Shown here: piece by piece, positions 1 through 6,114 of the stretch | How the letters are laid out: each line of letters opens with the position of its first letter | Position numbering within the stretch: the stretch's first letter is position 1 | Source: Thermoguttaceae bacterium | GTDB lineage: Bacteria > Planctomycetota > Planctomycetia > Pirellulales > Thermoguttaceae | NCBI GenBank assembly: GCA_028695865.1 | Contig: JAQVID010000147.1 | Location: forward strand, 1-7,177 | Length of the DNA: 7,177 nucleotides | Direction: 5' to 3' | Translations under genes and position numbers: made by a program | The notes under the pieces: model-generated | What the model was told of the DNA's origin: nothing | The model's input: the letters and a program-made list of their open reading frames with translations, nothing else | Databases searched by the model: none

Positions 1-932
1 GCTCCTTGAAATTTTTCGAGTAAATATTGACAAAGTGCCTTACCGTAAAAGTGATATCCGCGAGGTTCATGACTGTAATGTCGTTGATAATCACCGTTGG
101 GATCGGGAACCAAAGCCATGAACTTTCCTGATTCAAAAAGAGAAAAATATTCATGTTCTTTCATTGATTCAGTATCCTGCCAGGCAACGGAAAGCGAATT
201 GGTACAAGTGTGTATTGATAGTGTCGATTGACATAGAAGCCGCTCTCTTCTACTCGATATTGGAATAAACCCTTCGGTGGACAGAAATCTTCGACGTGAT
301 TTCGGATTGGCTGTAAAATACAAAATTCCGTTCTCTTCCCAGAGCCAGTGAAAACAGGAGGATGTTTCGGCAAGTACAGTATTTAACGTTCCGGAAAAAA
401 TAACGCCATCGTTGTTCTTGTTTTTATTTCTAATCAGTTTAATGAAATTATTGGGATTCGGAACCAAGGCAAACACGTCGTCCCGTTTGAGAATGTCAAT
501 TGGACCGTAATAAGGGAGTTTGCCCATGTTATTGATATTAATACTCGTTTTAGTGAGCGTAATACAGGTATGACGCGATAAAGGTATAAAATCAATTGGC
601 GTAAAATCCTTGATGTTTAAAGAAACGTCGTCGAGCGGTTCTTCGGAAATGACGAGTGAAGTGTCTGTCATGCCGGTTATCGGTCGATATTCCGCACAGA
701 AACAGCCGCTCCTGCCAAATTTATCAAGAAGATAACGAGCCAGATTTTGTGAATGAACCGCAACGGTATTGACCTTCATTCCACGATGCAACGGATAAAT
801 TCCATTCGGATCGTTCATAATGAGAAGTATTCTTTCGCTTTCATAAAATGAGACGATTGATTCCAGATATTTGGCGGCAAGTCCCGAAATCTGAATACAA
901 TTGTGATAAAGCCGGATATAGGGAATGTTCAT
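1..932 (-). CDS. Three-unit repeat protein C, unrecognised family, 3' end outside window
   Basis: Reading the minus strand from the ATG at 932 gives 310 codons without a stop up to the window edge, so this is a real gene whose end is missing. The product repeats the plan of A and B: units at about 4-100, 120-211 and from 234 onward. The core segments are FYESERILLIMNDPNG (29-44), ILKRDDVFALVPNPNN (147-162) and LFESGKFMALVPDPNG (265-280), both intervals exactly 118 residues. Helices after the cores (SQNLARYLLDKFG, GKALCQYLLEKF) match each other closely, showing internal duplication directly. By comparison with A and B only about 50 residues should be missing. A TAA stands three codons upstream in frame, so no earlier start is possible. 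The ribosome binding site is weak (AAAAG close to the ATG), and the gene may depend on coupling to B, which ends 12 nt upstream. Function is unknown. Confidence 0.85.
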   Translation of the reverse strand, partial: MNIPYIRLYHNCIQISGLAAKYLESIVSFYESERILLIMNDPNGIYPLHRGMKVNTVAVHSQNLARYLLDKFGRSGCFCAEYRPITGMTDTSLVISEEPLDDVSLNIKDFTPIDFIPLSRHTCITLTKTSININNMGKLPYYGPIDILKRDDVFALVPNPNNFIKLIRNKNKNNDGVIFSGTLNTVLAETSSCFHWLWEENGILYFTANPKSRRRFLSTEGFIPISSRRERLLCQSTLSIHTCTNSLSVAWQDTESMKEHEYFSLFESGKFMALVPDPNGDYQRHYSHEPRGYHFYGKALCQYLLEKFQG

Positions 933-944
933 ATTCTTTTACTT

Positions 945-2033
945 TTATGAGGTGTATTGTAAAACAGGACGACATACAAACCGCGAATCGAAACGAAGCG
1001 TCTTTGGTATCGGATGAGTCGAAAGCAGTACGACACGGGTATCTTCCGGATAATCCGGATGACGACATTCAGCAGAGGCTGCGTATAATTGTATATTCTT
1101 TGTCTTGTATTTCTCAATGAGAAACTTCCTTAATTGATGGGATGATATTCCGACTCGTTCATTATTGTGTTTTCGCACGGTCAGTCGTCCGAACGGATGC
1201 ACGACGAACGCGCAAATTGCTCCGGATTCGTAACAATCGACGCGGTCGCCGGGGCGAATAATGCCATATCGCGGAAAGAAGAGATAGTTGCCCGACGACC
1301 TGCCCCAGGGCGAGGTGCGAACAGCGCGTGGCGGTGGGGGCACGGACGAACAAAGACGGGTAAATTCGTCGTGAAAATTAATCACACGATACAGTTCCGG
1401 CTGGTCGGTCATATAATAGATATTACCTTTTCGCCAAACATAGTCGAAACGTTTGGCGACCGTGAGCATTTCCGCGACCAAAGACGGATTTTTAATCGTG
1501 AAATGATTTCCACCATTCTTTGAGCGTTCAGAAAGAAATTCTCCATTACGATTGGCAACAATGGCAAAGACACGATCCTTTTTATAAACATCGACCCGTT
1601 TTGCGCATTTATGTGCGTCCCGAACAAAGATATCAACTTGTTCTGATCGAATAATTGCATGTTCTTGGGGACATCGTGGCATGATTTTGTGGAATTCATA
1701 TCGGGAATCGACGCTTTGTTTCGCGTTGAATACAAGGGCAACGGTTCCTTTGGGAAATTCATCTCTTTGTACCGGAACGGGAACAAGTCGAAAATACCCT
1801 TTGTGATCGGGAAACCTGTTCGTTAGGAAGTCGGCGAACCCTTTCCAGCAGGCGAATCGTCCGATTTTTGTGGAACGAATTTTATACCAGCCGGAATTGG
1901 ACGGGACAAGGGCGAGTGAATCGTTCCATTCAAGGATTTCGAAGCGTTCTTTCAGGTACGATTCGGTTCCACGCGAAAAATAGACATAATCGCCGTAAAT
2001 GGTTATATAAATTTCATTCACGTTGTTTTGCAT
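945..2033 (-). CDS. Three-unit repeat protein B, unrecognised family, paralogue of the genes at 3549 and 1
   Basis: This 362-aa protein is the same length, within one residue, as repeat protein A, and has the same three-unit plan at about residues 7-104, 125-212 and 248-342. The core segments are ILEWNDSLALVPSNSG (33-48), VYKKDRVFAIVANRNG (149-164) and CYESGAICAFVVHPFG (267-282), spaced 116 and 118 residues apart. Each is followed by a helix (for example ISSHQLRKFLIEKYK at 296-310) and a final strand that runs into x-x-P (TDQP 209-212, STHP 338-341). A Pro-rich, Arg-rich linker (VPPPPRAVRTSPWGR, 231-245) between units 2 and 3 is GC-rich and unlike its surroundings. No signal peptide, membrane span or catalytic motif is visible. 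AAGG lies 6 nt before the ATG. The RNA ligase gene ends 11 nt upstream and paralogue C begins 12 nt after the stop. Function is unknown; shared ancestry with A and C is well supported by the repeats. Confidence 0.9.
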   Translation of the reverse strand: MQNNVNEIYITIYGDYVYFSRGTESYLKERFEILEWNDSLALVPSNSGWYKIRSTKIGRFACWKGFADFLTNRFPDHKGYFRLVPVPVQRDEFPKGTVALVFNAKQSVDSRYEFHKIMPRCPQEHAIIRSEQVDIFVRDAHKCAKRVDVYKKDRVFAIVANRNGEFLSERSKNGGNHFTIKNPSLVAEMLTVAKRFDYVWRKGNIYYMTDQPELYRVINFHDEFTRLCSSVPPPPRAVRTSPWGRSSGNYLFFPRYGIIRPGDRVDCYESGAICAFVVHPFGRLTVRKHNNERVGISSHQLRKFLIEKYKTKNIQLYAASAECRHPDYPEDTRVVLLSTHPIPKTLRFDSRFVCRPVLQYTS

Positions 2034-2044
2034 AAATTACCTTG

Positions 2045-2695
2045 TTATTTCCGAAAATCCTTTGTTTTGAGTTTTGTAATAATCCGTTCCCCGTTGCGCG
2101 CTTTCAAGCCGCAGGGCGTTTTTAAGACCAGTCCTTCCGCCTGGTATTGCCGGTTTTCAGCGATGAGTGACGGGAACCCGGCGCGAACGAGTTCTATTGC
2201 TTCCGGAATCGTTTTATAGCCAACCAGCGGAACAATGGGAATCTGCATTTTTGCGGAGATTTCTTCACAGTCTTTGCGGGAAAGCCACCAGCCGTTAATA
2301 TAGACGTCGAACAGAATAAAGCCGACGCGATCCTTCATATAGTTGCCTCCTTTTTGAATCTTCATGCCATATCCTTCGCCGAACAGCTTCCCGCAAAAAT
2401 CATTTTCACCAAAACCGGGAACAGCTTCGCGGAGCCGTTCACTGGTAAACGTCTCGATCAGGTATTCTTTAAGATGATTCGGAATTTCCGCTTTTGGGGT
2501 TCGACCCTGAAAAACAATCATTTCGCCTCCTTCGAAAACTTCGAAATCAACGTGAATATTCGTCCCGTCGATCTTCTCGGTACATTCCCAGAGATTATTT
2601 TCCAGATAGCGGAATTCGTTCATTGTGTATTCCGTTTCAATAATACGGTTTTGTTCGTCTCGTTTGAACAGAGTCTGAATTTTGGGATAGTCCAT
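2045..2695 (-). CDS. ATP-dependent RNA ligase family protein
   Basis: This 216-aa cytoplasmic enzyme is predicted to seal RNA ends through a covalent lysyl-AMP intermediate. Nucleotidyltransferase motifs are in the correct order. Motif I is EKIDGTNI (40-47) with catalytic Lys41. FQGRTPKAEIP (62-72) supplies the conserved Arg after motif I, KLFGEGYG (103-110) is motif III, VGFILFDVYINGWWL (124-138) is motif IIIa, EGLVLKTP (187-194) is motif IV and ITKLKTKDF (206-214) is motif V. The protein ends right after motif V, so it is a compact catalytic core with no added C-terminal domain; close relatives I recall are similar in size and occur in phages and bacterial genomes. The YPKIQTLFKRD opening is also typical of that group. 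AAAGGA lies 6 nt upstream of the ATG. The next gene follows after 11 nt. Assignment to RNA rather than DNA ligase rests on motif wording and size. The physiological substrate, such as nicked tRNA, is not indicated by sequence. Confidence 0.93.
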   Translation of the reverse strand: MDYPKIQTLFKRDEQNRIIETEYTMNEFRYLENNLWECTEKIDGTNIHVDFEVFEGGEMIVFQGRTPKAEIPNHLKEYLIETFTSERLREAVPGFGENDFCGKLFGEGYGMKIQKGGNYMKDRVGFILFDVYINGWWLSRKDCEEISAKMQIPIVPLVGYKTIPEAIELVRAGFPSLIAENRQYQAEGLVLKTPCGLKARNGERIITKLKTKDFRK

Positions 2696-2721
2696 TGTGG
2701 GTCCTTTCTGTAAAAGTTTGG

Positions 2722-3465
2722 TTAATCCTTTGAAATATCTTCCAGGGGGGACTGTTTTAACGTATCAAGCAGCCGGTACAAATCGTCGATACATGGCTTC
2801 AGAACCGAGTTCATTTCACGATAGACCCGGCGTATATTGCCTTTGGCGTTATCTTCAATCCAGTGGGGGAGACTGAATTCCAGATCGTGAAACGTTGAAA
2901 AACAGATCCGGCTTTCCAGCGGTATTTTCTGATTTTCATCAATCGTGCGTTCCGCGTAAAACAACGAGTAGGCGATATTTCGGTCATCGAGCCAGAACTC
3001 TTTGAACGTTCTGTTTCGCGGATACTCAATAGCGCGCCGGGCAAGATCAATCATATGCTGTATAAACGGAACGCCATGTTCCGGCAGACTCAAAAGATAA
3101 AGCATCATTTTTTGCCGGGTCGGTATCGGATTCGGATTTTCCCTGTGCCGCTGAACTTCTTCCCTGAATTCCTCACTTTTCAAGTGAATGAAACGACTCC
3201 ACTCCTCCTGGGTTATGTTTCCGTCAAATTCAATATTCTGTTGACGCAGACGGTGAATCCATTCGACCGTACCGGGAATCCTTGCTTTCTCTTCTTCGGA
3301 AAGACGCTCGAATTTATTCATGCGATGCAGTCCGATTCCGTACTTGCGCAACGCGGGATTCACTTCCGTTTCAAGCCAGTTCGTCAGCAGATCACCGGAG
3401 CGCCACGGATGGGCTCGTGTGATTCTGCGCATTATGTTTTGCAGTTCTTCAAGTATTTTTGGCAT
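2722..3465 (-). CDS. Hypothetical 247-aa helical protein upstream of RNA ligase
   Basis: I do not recognise this protein. It is highly charged and appears nearly all helical, with no signal peptide or membrane span. Notable stretches are an N-terminal helix with Arg-rich face (LEELQNIMRRITRAHPWRSG), a KFERLSEEEKARIPGTVEWI segment (51-70), a FIHLKSEEFREEVQRHRENP helix (92-111) and a C-terminal pair of helices ending in DDLYRLLDTLKQSP (227-240). Scattered conserved-looking aromatic and His residues (W21, W30, W69, W89, W158, H193, W202) give no known catalytic signature. It is the first gene after the candidate promoter and precedes the RNA ligase gene by 26 nt, so it may act with the ligase or regulate the unit. 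GGAG lies 10 nt before the ATG. Function is not assigned. Confidence 0.85.
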   Translation of the reverse strand: MPKILEELQNIMRRITRAHPWRSGDLLTNWLETEVNPALRKYGIGLHRMNKFERLSEEEKARIPGTVEWIHRLRQQNIEFDGNITQEEWSRFIHLKSEEFREEVQRHRENPNPIPTRQKMMLYLLSLPEHGVPFIQHMIDLARRAIEYPRNRTFKEFWLDDRNIAYSLFYAERTIDENQKIPLESRICFSTFHDLEFSLPHWIEDNAKGNIRRVYREMNSVLKPCIDDLYRLLDTLKQSPLEDISKD

Positions 3466-3502
3466 AATCTGTTTTCTCCGATTGACAATCTACTTGTCAT
3501 GT

Positions 3503-3531
3503 ATTATATTATTGCAGCTGTGTAAGTTATA
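3503..3531 (-). promoter_or_regulatory. Candidate promoter for the 247-aa gene, RNA ligase and paralogues B and C
   Basis: An exact TATAAT hexamer occupies 3508-3503 on the minus strand, 38 bp before the ATG at 3465, in the only gap between genes. The hexamer at a 17-bp spacing (TATAAC, 3531-3526) is a poor match to TTGACA. The promoter may therefore be weak or dependent on an activator. It would allow block 2 to be transcribed separately from the ParB/RepB block. No terminator-like hairpin with a T-run is seen in the gap, so read-through from upstream remains possible. Confidence 0.45.
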
Positions 3532-3534
3532 CAG
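3518..3534. promoter_or_regulatory. 17-bp near-perfect palindrome, candidate operator
   Basis: Read on the minus strand, CTGTATAACTTACACAG has two 8-nt arms about a central C with one mismatched pair. It lies in the only non-coding gap, 9 bp upstream of an exact TATAAT, so it covers the place where a -35 box would be. This is a common layout for repressor or activator sites. It is AT-rich and lacks a T-run, so a terminator is unlikely. Which protein would bind is unknown. Confidence 0.4.
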
Positions 3535-3548
3535 TGGATATTTGACAT

Positions 3549-4634
3549 TCAGGTAATGCGTGTAAACAACTTTAATTGGGGCGGAGGTTTTATGAACGGC
3601 TCCGCCTGAAAGTAAACGATCCCATTGCGTTTGTGGACAAACAGTCTTGCGTACTCGCCGCAATGAAGAGACTGACGTAGTTGTGGAACAAGATCGGCAC
3701 AGTGAATCGTCGCGTCTTTGGAGTGATAACAATAAATCCCATTCCGTTCCGAAACAAGTGCCCAGATGCTTTTGTAATGATAGAATGAAACGCGCGGCGT
3801 AAGGATATCCCGTCCAATAAATGCCATGAGTTTTTTCTGATCCCGGCGGTCGTACAATTCAAGATAACAATGACGTTTGCAATCGGGCTCAATCTTTCGG
3901 AACGATTCGCGCGCCGGTATTTTTGTAATCGGTTCGGGACTGAAATAAAAACGATCCCCATCCTGCCGGTAACAGGAGAATAATCGCTTCCCGGTGGTAT
4001 TCAATAGATATTGATAAATCGCCCGATTGGTAATACGAAACTGACTCCTGTTTTTGTGATTCGACTTGATTTTAAGCAGTCCTTTACTGTCGGGAAAGAG
4101 GCCGAATAGTCCGTCCGCTTCATAAAAGGAGACGCGAACATTTTGCAGCATCGCTTTTGCGGAGCGATAGGGAAAATAAATACTTTCGGAGCAAAGCCGA
4201 ACGAATGTTCTTTTTTCGCCGGTTTCCGAAGGTACATAATACGGACCGCGTTTATTCACATTTTCTTTCACTTTGTATCGGTCTGGAATATACTTTTTCA
4301 TGTCATTGATATCAAGGGCCTTACAATCGTCCTTTAGTATAATGTGAAAGGAATTACCGTACCGGGTGTATTGAAAACCGGGAGCGGATTGGAGAACGCT
4401 CATGATTCTTCGAACAGGTGCCATTCGACTCAAACTAAAAAAACCGGGAAGCCGGTTGGGGACGACATAGACCTTCCAGAGCCCGTCCGGTTCCGGCGTG
4501 AGTACGAACCCGTCTTCCGATTCGTAAAGGGAAAACGATTCGCCATGTTGTATATTACACGATTCATTAAGTCGAAAATGGAGTTGTTTCCAGGAGCAGT
4601 AGAATTCCGGTCGTATTATGTTATTCGTTTTCAT
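3549..4634 (-). CDS. Three-unit repeat protein A, unrecognised family, paralogue of the genes at 945 and 1
   Basis: This is a 361-aa protein of no family I recognise. It consists of three related units at about residues 10-104, 144-238 and 257-346. Their cores are LYESEDGFVLTPEPDG (36-51), FYEADGLFGLFPDSKG (170-185) and FYHYKSIWALVSERNG (284-299). Each core is followed by an amphipathic helix (for example ITNRAIYQYLLNTTGK) and a closing strand that ends in E-P. No signal peptide, membrane segment, cysteine cluster or catalytic motif is evident. The first unit is separated from the second by a longer linker (134 residues from core to core, against 114 for the next). The frame is open back to an ATG at 4787, but that would overlap the previous gene by 167 nt; the ATG at 4634 gives a 14-nt overlap, places unit 1 near the N-terminus and makes the length match its 362-aa paralogue. 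The ribosome binding site there (GGGAAAAGAAG) is only moderate. The many Tyr and Phe residues and strand-helix-strand pattern suggest small alpha/beta domains. Confidence 0.85.
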   Translation of the reverse strand: MKTNNIIRPEFYCSWKQLHFRLNESCNIQHGESFSLYESEDGFVLTPEPDGLWKVYVVPNRLPGFFSLSRMAPVRRIMSVLQSAPGFQYTRYGNSFHIILKDDCKALDINDMKKYIPDRYKVKENVNKRGPYYVPSETGEKRTFVRLCSESIYFPYRSAKAMLQNVRVSFYEADGLFGLFPDSKGLLKIKSNHKNRSQFRITNRAIYQYLLNTTGKRLFSCYRQDGDRFYFSPEPITKIPARESFRKIEPDCKRHCYLELYDRRDQKKLMAFIGRDILTPRVSFYHYKSIWALVSERNGIYCYHSKDATIHCADLVPQLRQSLHCGEYARLFVHKRNGIVYFQAEPFIKPPPQLKLFTRIT

Positions 4635-5265
4635 TTGACTTCTTTTCCCTGGGAATCCAAAGAATGACCTTAACTGTTTTCTCTCCAAACCAGACGAGTC
4701 GCACCACTTCACCGTTTTTTTGGACATAGGCGGGTCCAGTCGTAAGTTTGGGTAATTCCTCTTTATGCCAAAGGGGAAAACGATCATTCGTATAAAATAA
4801 CGCGGGAAAGAGGCGATGGATCTGTTGAATCCATTCCCGTGTTTTTTTCCCGGAAGTCATAATAATCGGTTCGTCCTTTCGAAAACAGGGGAGAAGAAGT
4901 GTGTCATGCCTCTTTTGGGGTAACTGAAGTCGGGCTTTTTTAATCTGATTCAATTGTGACATAAAAACACTCCGATATTCCTGTTCGGACGAAATTGCAA
5001 GTTCTCTGTATTCTTTACCGTAATATCGTGGCGGTCTTTTTCTCATTCCGGTAAAGTTCAGAAGATCGTTCCATGTCCCGAACAGTTTGATTCCGGTTCG
5101 ATAAAAGTCTTGAAAATGCTCCTCGATATATTGGGGGCCGAAAGGAATACTTACATATTCCAGTTTGAGAATGATTTGCAGAACATCGTCCCGAGTCAAC
5201 GTATCGCAGTTAATTCGGGACAGTTCGGCCATCACCTCTTCGCGATTATTTGAGAGGTGAATCAT
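4621..5265 (-). CDS. Protein with one HNH/homing-endonuclease-associated repeat module, function unknown
   Basis: This 214-aa protein has one recognisable segment at about residues 24-73: TRDDVLQIILKLEY, then a loop, then YIEEHFQDFYRTGIKLFGTW followed by NDLLNFTGM. The pattern (helix, a 'P-x-x-x-x-Y-I' linker, 'LFG-[ST]-W-x-x-x-L-x-x-x-G') is that of the small helical DNA-binding repeats found beside HNH and homing endonucleases and in many uncharacterised mobile-element proteins. No HNH, GIY-YIG or LAGLIDADG catalytic motif is visible in the rest. Residues about 140-205 look alpha/beta and end in a VVRLVWFGEKTVKVILWIP strand pair. The gene overlaps the RepB-like gene by 20 nt and the following gene by 14 nt, so it belongs to the same coupled unit. 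The start at 5265 has AAGGAG about 10 nt upstream; Met12 (5232) is an alternative but its GAGG is too close to the ATG. A DNA-binding accessory role is inferred. Confidence 0.85.
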   Translation of the reverse strand: MIHLSNNREEVMAELSRINCDTLTRDDVLQIILKLEYVSIPFGPQYIEEHFQDFYRTGIKLFGTWNDLLNFTGMRKRPPRYYGKEYRELAISSEQEYRSVFMSQLNQIKKARLQLPQKRHDTLLLPCFRKDEPIIMTSGKKTREWIQQIHRLFPALFYTNDRFPLWHKEELPKLTTGPAYVQKNGEVVRLVWFGEKTVKVILWIPREKKSNENE

Positions 5266-6097
5266 GTCGTAAAATCTCCTTGAAAAACGCCAGATCGTCG
5301 GGATAATTCGCTTTGAGGAACTGCTCGATCTTTTTTATGGAGATCATTTCCCGCACATAAATAACGGTTCGCGTCAGATCGCTGACGTTTCGACGGTAGG
5401 TACTGACAAAGAAGTCACATTCCTTACTGACGTTTTTGAGCTTGTCGACCATCGATTTTTTCTCCTTATCGCGTTTACTCCAGGGGGAAACCTTTTTACC
5501 GTCGGTGGTTCGTTCCGGCTTGGGCGTCTGTAATACCTGGGACTTTACGAAGTTGGACGTGCCGTTTCCCGTCTTGCGAATTTCGGTCAGAATTTCCTTC
5601 TGCCGTTTCGGGACCACATTTTTGATCTCTTCAACACAGGCTTTGGAAAGATGACCGGAATCGAATTCCTGAATGACTTCCGGATGCAGTTTGGTCACAT
5701 CCTCCTTACTGAGACGCGGTTTCATCTGTTTGCGTCCGAAGACGGCGGCGATTCTCCGCTCATCGATTACTGACAGGGCCGCCTGCAGCATTTTACTCTC
5801 CTGCGATTTGGAAAGGGAACAGACCTGCTTGTTACAGGTGTACCCATCCTGTGTATTAACAATAATACAGGGAGCCGATTCAACCCCCAAATCCAAAAGA
5901 ACCGTATAGCGAAGAAAACCGTCGAGCAGGACATAGTTTTCATCATCCTGGGGGGTGACGATGAGCGGCTCAATCAGACCGACCGTTTCAATCGTCGCCT
6001 TGAGTTTATCAATAGCCGAGGCCGCCGCCGTTCGCTTGCGGAACGGAATGAGTCGGACAAGGGGAATATCCTTGCCCTGTATTTTGATATCTGACAT
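5246..6097 (-). CDS. ParB-like protein with plasmid partitioning RepB C-terminal domain
   Basis: This is a 283-aa DNA-binding protein. Residues about 1-80 form a ParB-like N-terminal domain: IPLVRLIPFRKR, then TIETVGLIEPLIV (35-47) and YVLLDGFLRYTVLLDLG (55-71), the position of the usual LDGHLR box. Residues about 87-190 match the pattern of the RepB C-terminal domain: a Y-x-x-NK-x-V start with a following helix (CNKQVCSLSKSQESKMLQAA), an ERRIA helix-turn-helix segment, LHPEVIQEFDSGHLSKACVEEIKNV in two helices, a PKRQ-x-E-I turn and an SNFVKSQVLQTP end. A Lys/Arg-rich tail (about 190-283) follows. The ENxxR box of canonical ParB is absent, as expected for this branch. Proteins of this type are typically paired with a ParB-like partner, as here (17-nt gap). 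The last 20 nt overlap the next gene. The start at 6097 is chosen over two in-frame upstream ATGs because it has the better ribosome binding site. Role in plasmid or element maintenance is family knowledge; the target site is unknown. Confidence 0.88.
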   Translation of the reverse strand: MSDIKIQGKDIPLVRLIPFRKRTAAASAIDKLKATIETVGLIEPLIVTPQDDENYVLLDGFLRYTVLLDLGVESAPCIIVNTQDGYTCNKQVCSLSKSQESKMLQAALSVIDERRIAAVFGRKQMKPRLSKEDVTKLHPEVIQEFDSGHLSKACVEEIKNVVPKRQKEILTEIRKTGNGTSNFVKSQVLQTPKPERTTDGKKVSPWSKRDKEKKSMVDKLKNVSKECDFFVSTYRRNVSDLTRTVIYVREMISIKKIEQFLKANYPDDLAFFKEILRHDSPLK

Positions 6098-6102
6098 TGA
6101 AG

Positions 6103-6109
6103 TTCCTTT
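6103..6109 (-). promoter_or_regulatory. Shine-Dalgarno site selecting the RepB-like start
   Basis: AAAGGAA lies 5 nt before the ATG at 6097. The reading frame is open further upstream, with ATGs at 6112 and 6175, but the latter lies within the preceding ParB-like gene and neither is needed. This site supports the start at 6097. Confidence 0.7.
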
Positions 6110-6114
6110 CATAA

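Noticed and set aside
161..373. 70-codon minus-strand open frame
   Set aside because: It is in a different frame inside repeat protein C, whose 310-codon open frame continues through this stretch and carries the repeat units.
1167..1786. Open frames of 118 codons (plus strand) and 125 codons (minus strand, another frame)
   Set aside because: Both are contained in repeat protein B, whose repeats and ribosome binding site show it to be the real gene.
3055..3525. 156-codon open frame on the plus strand
   Set aside because: It is antisense to the 247-aa gene and runs through the candidate promoter region. It has no ribosome binding site or recognisable domain.
3518..3534. Palindrome as a transcription terminator for repeat protein A
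   Set aside because: The stem is AT-rich, the loop would be a single base and no T-run follows in either direction, so an operator is a better reading.
4635..4787. N-terminal extension of repeat protein A to an ATG at 4787
   Set aside because: It would overlap the 214-aa gene by 167 nt, its 51 residues have no counterpart in the paralogues, and the ATG at 4634 gives the same total length as repeat protein B.
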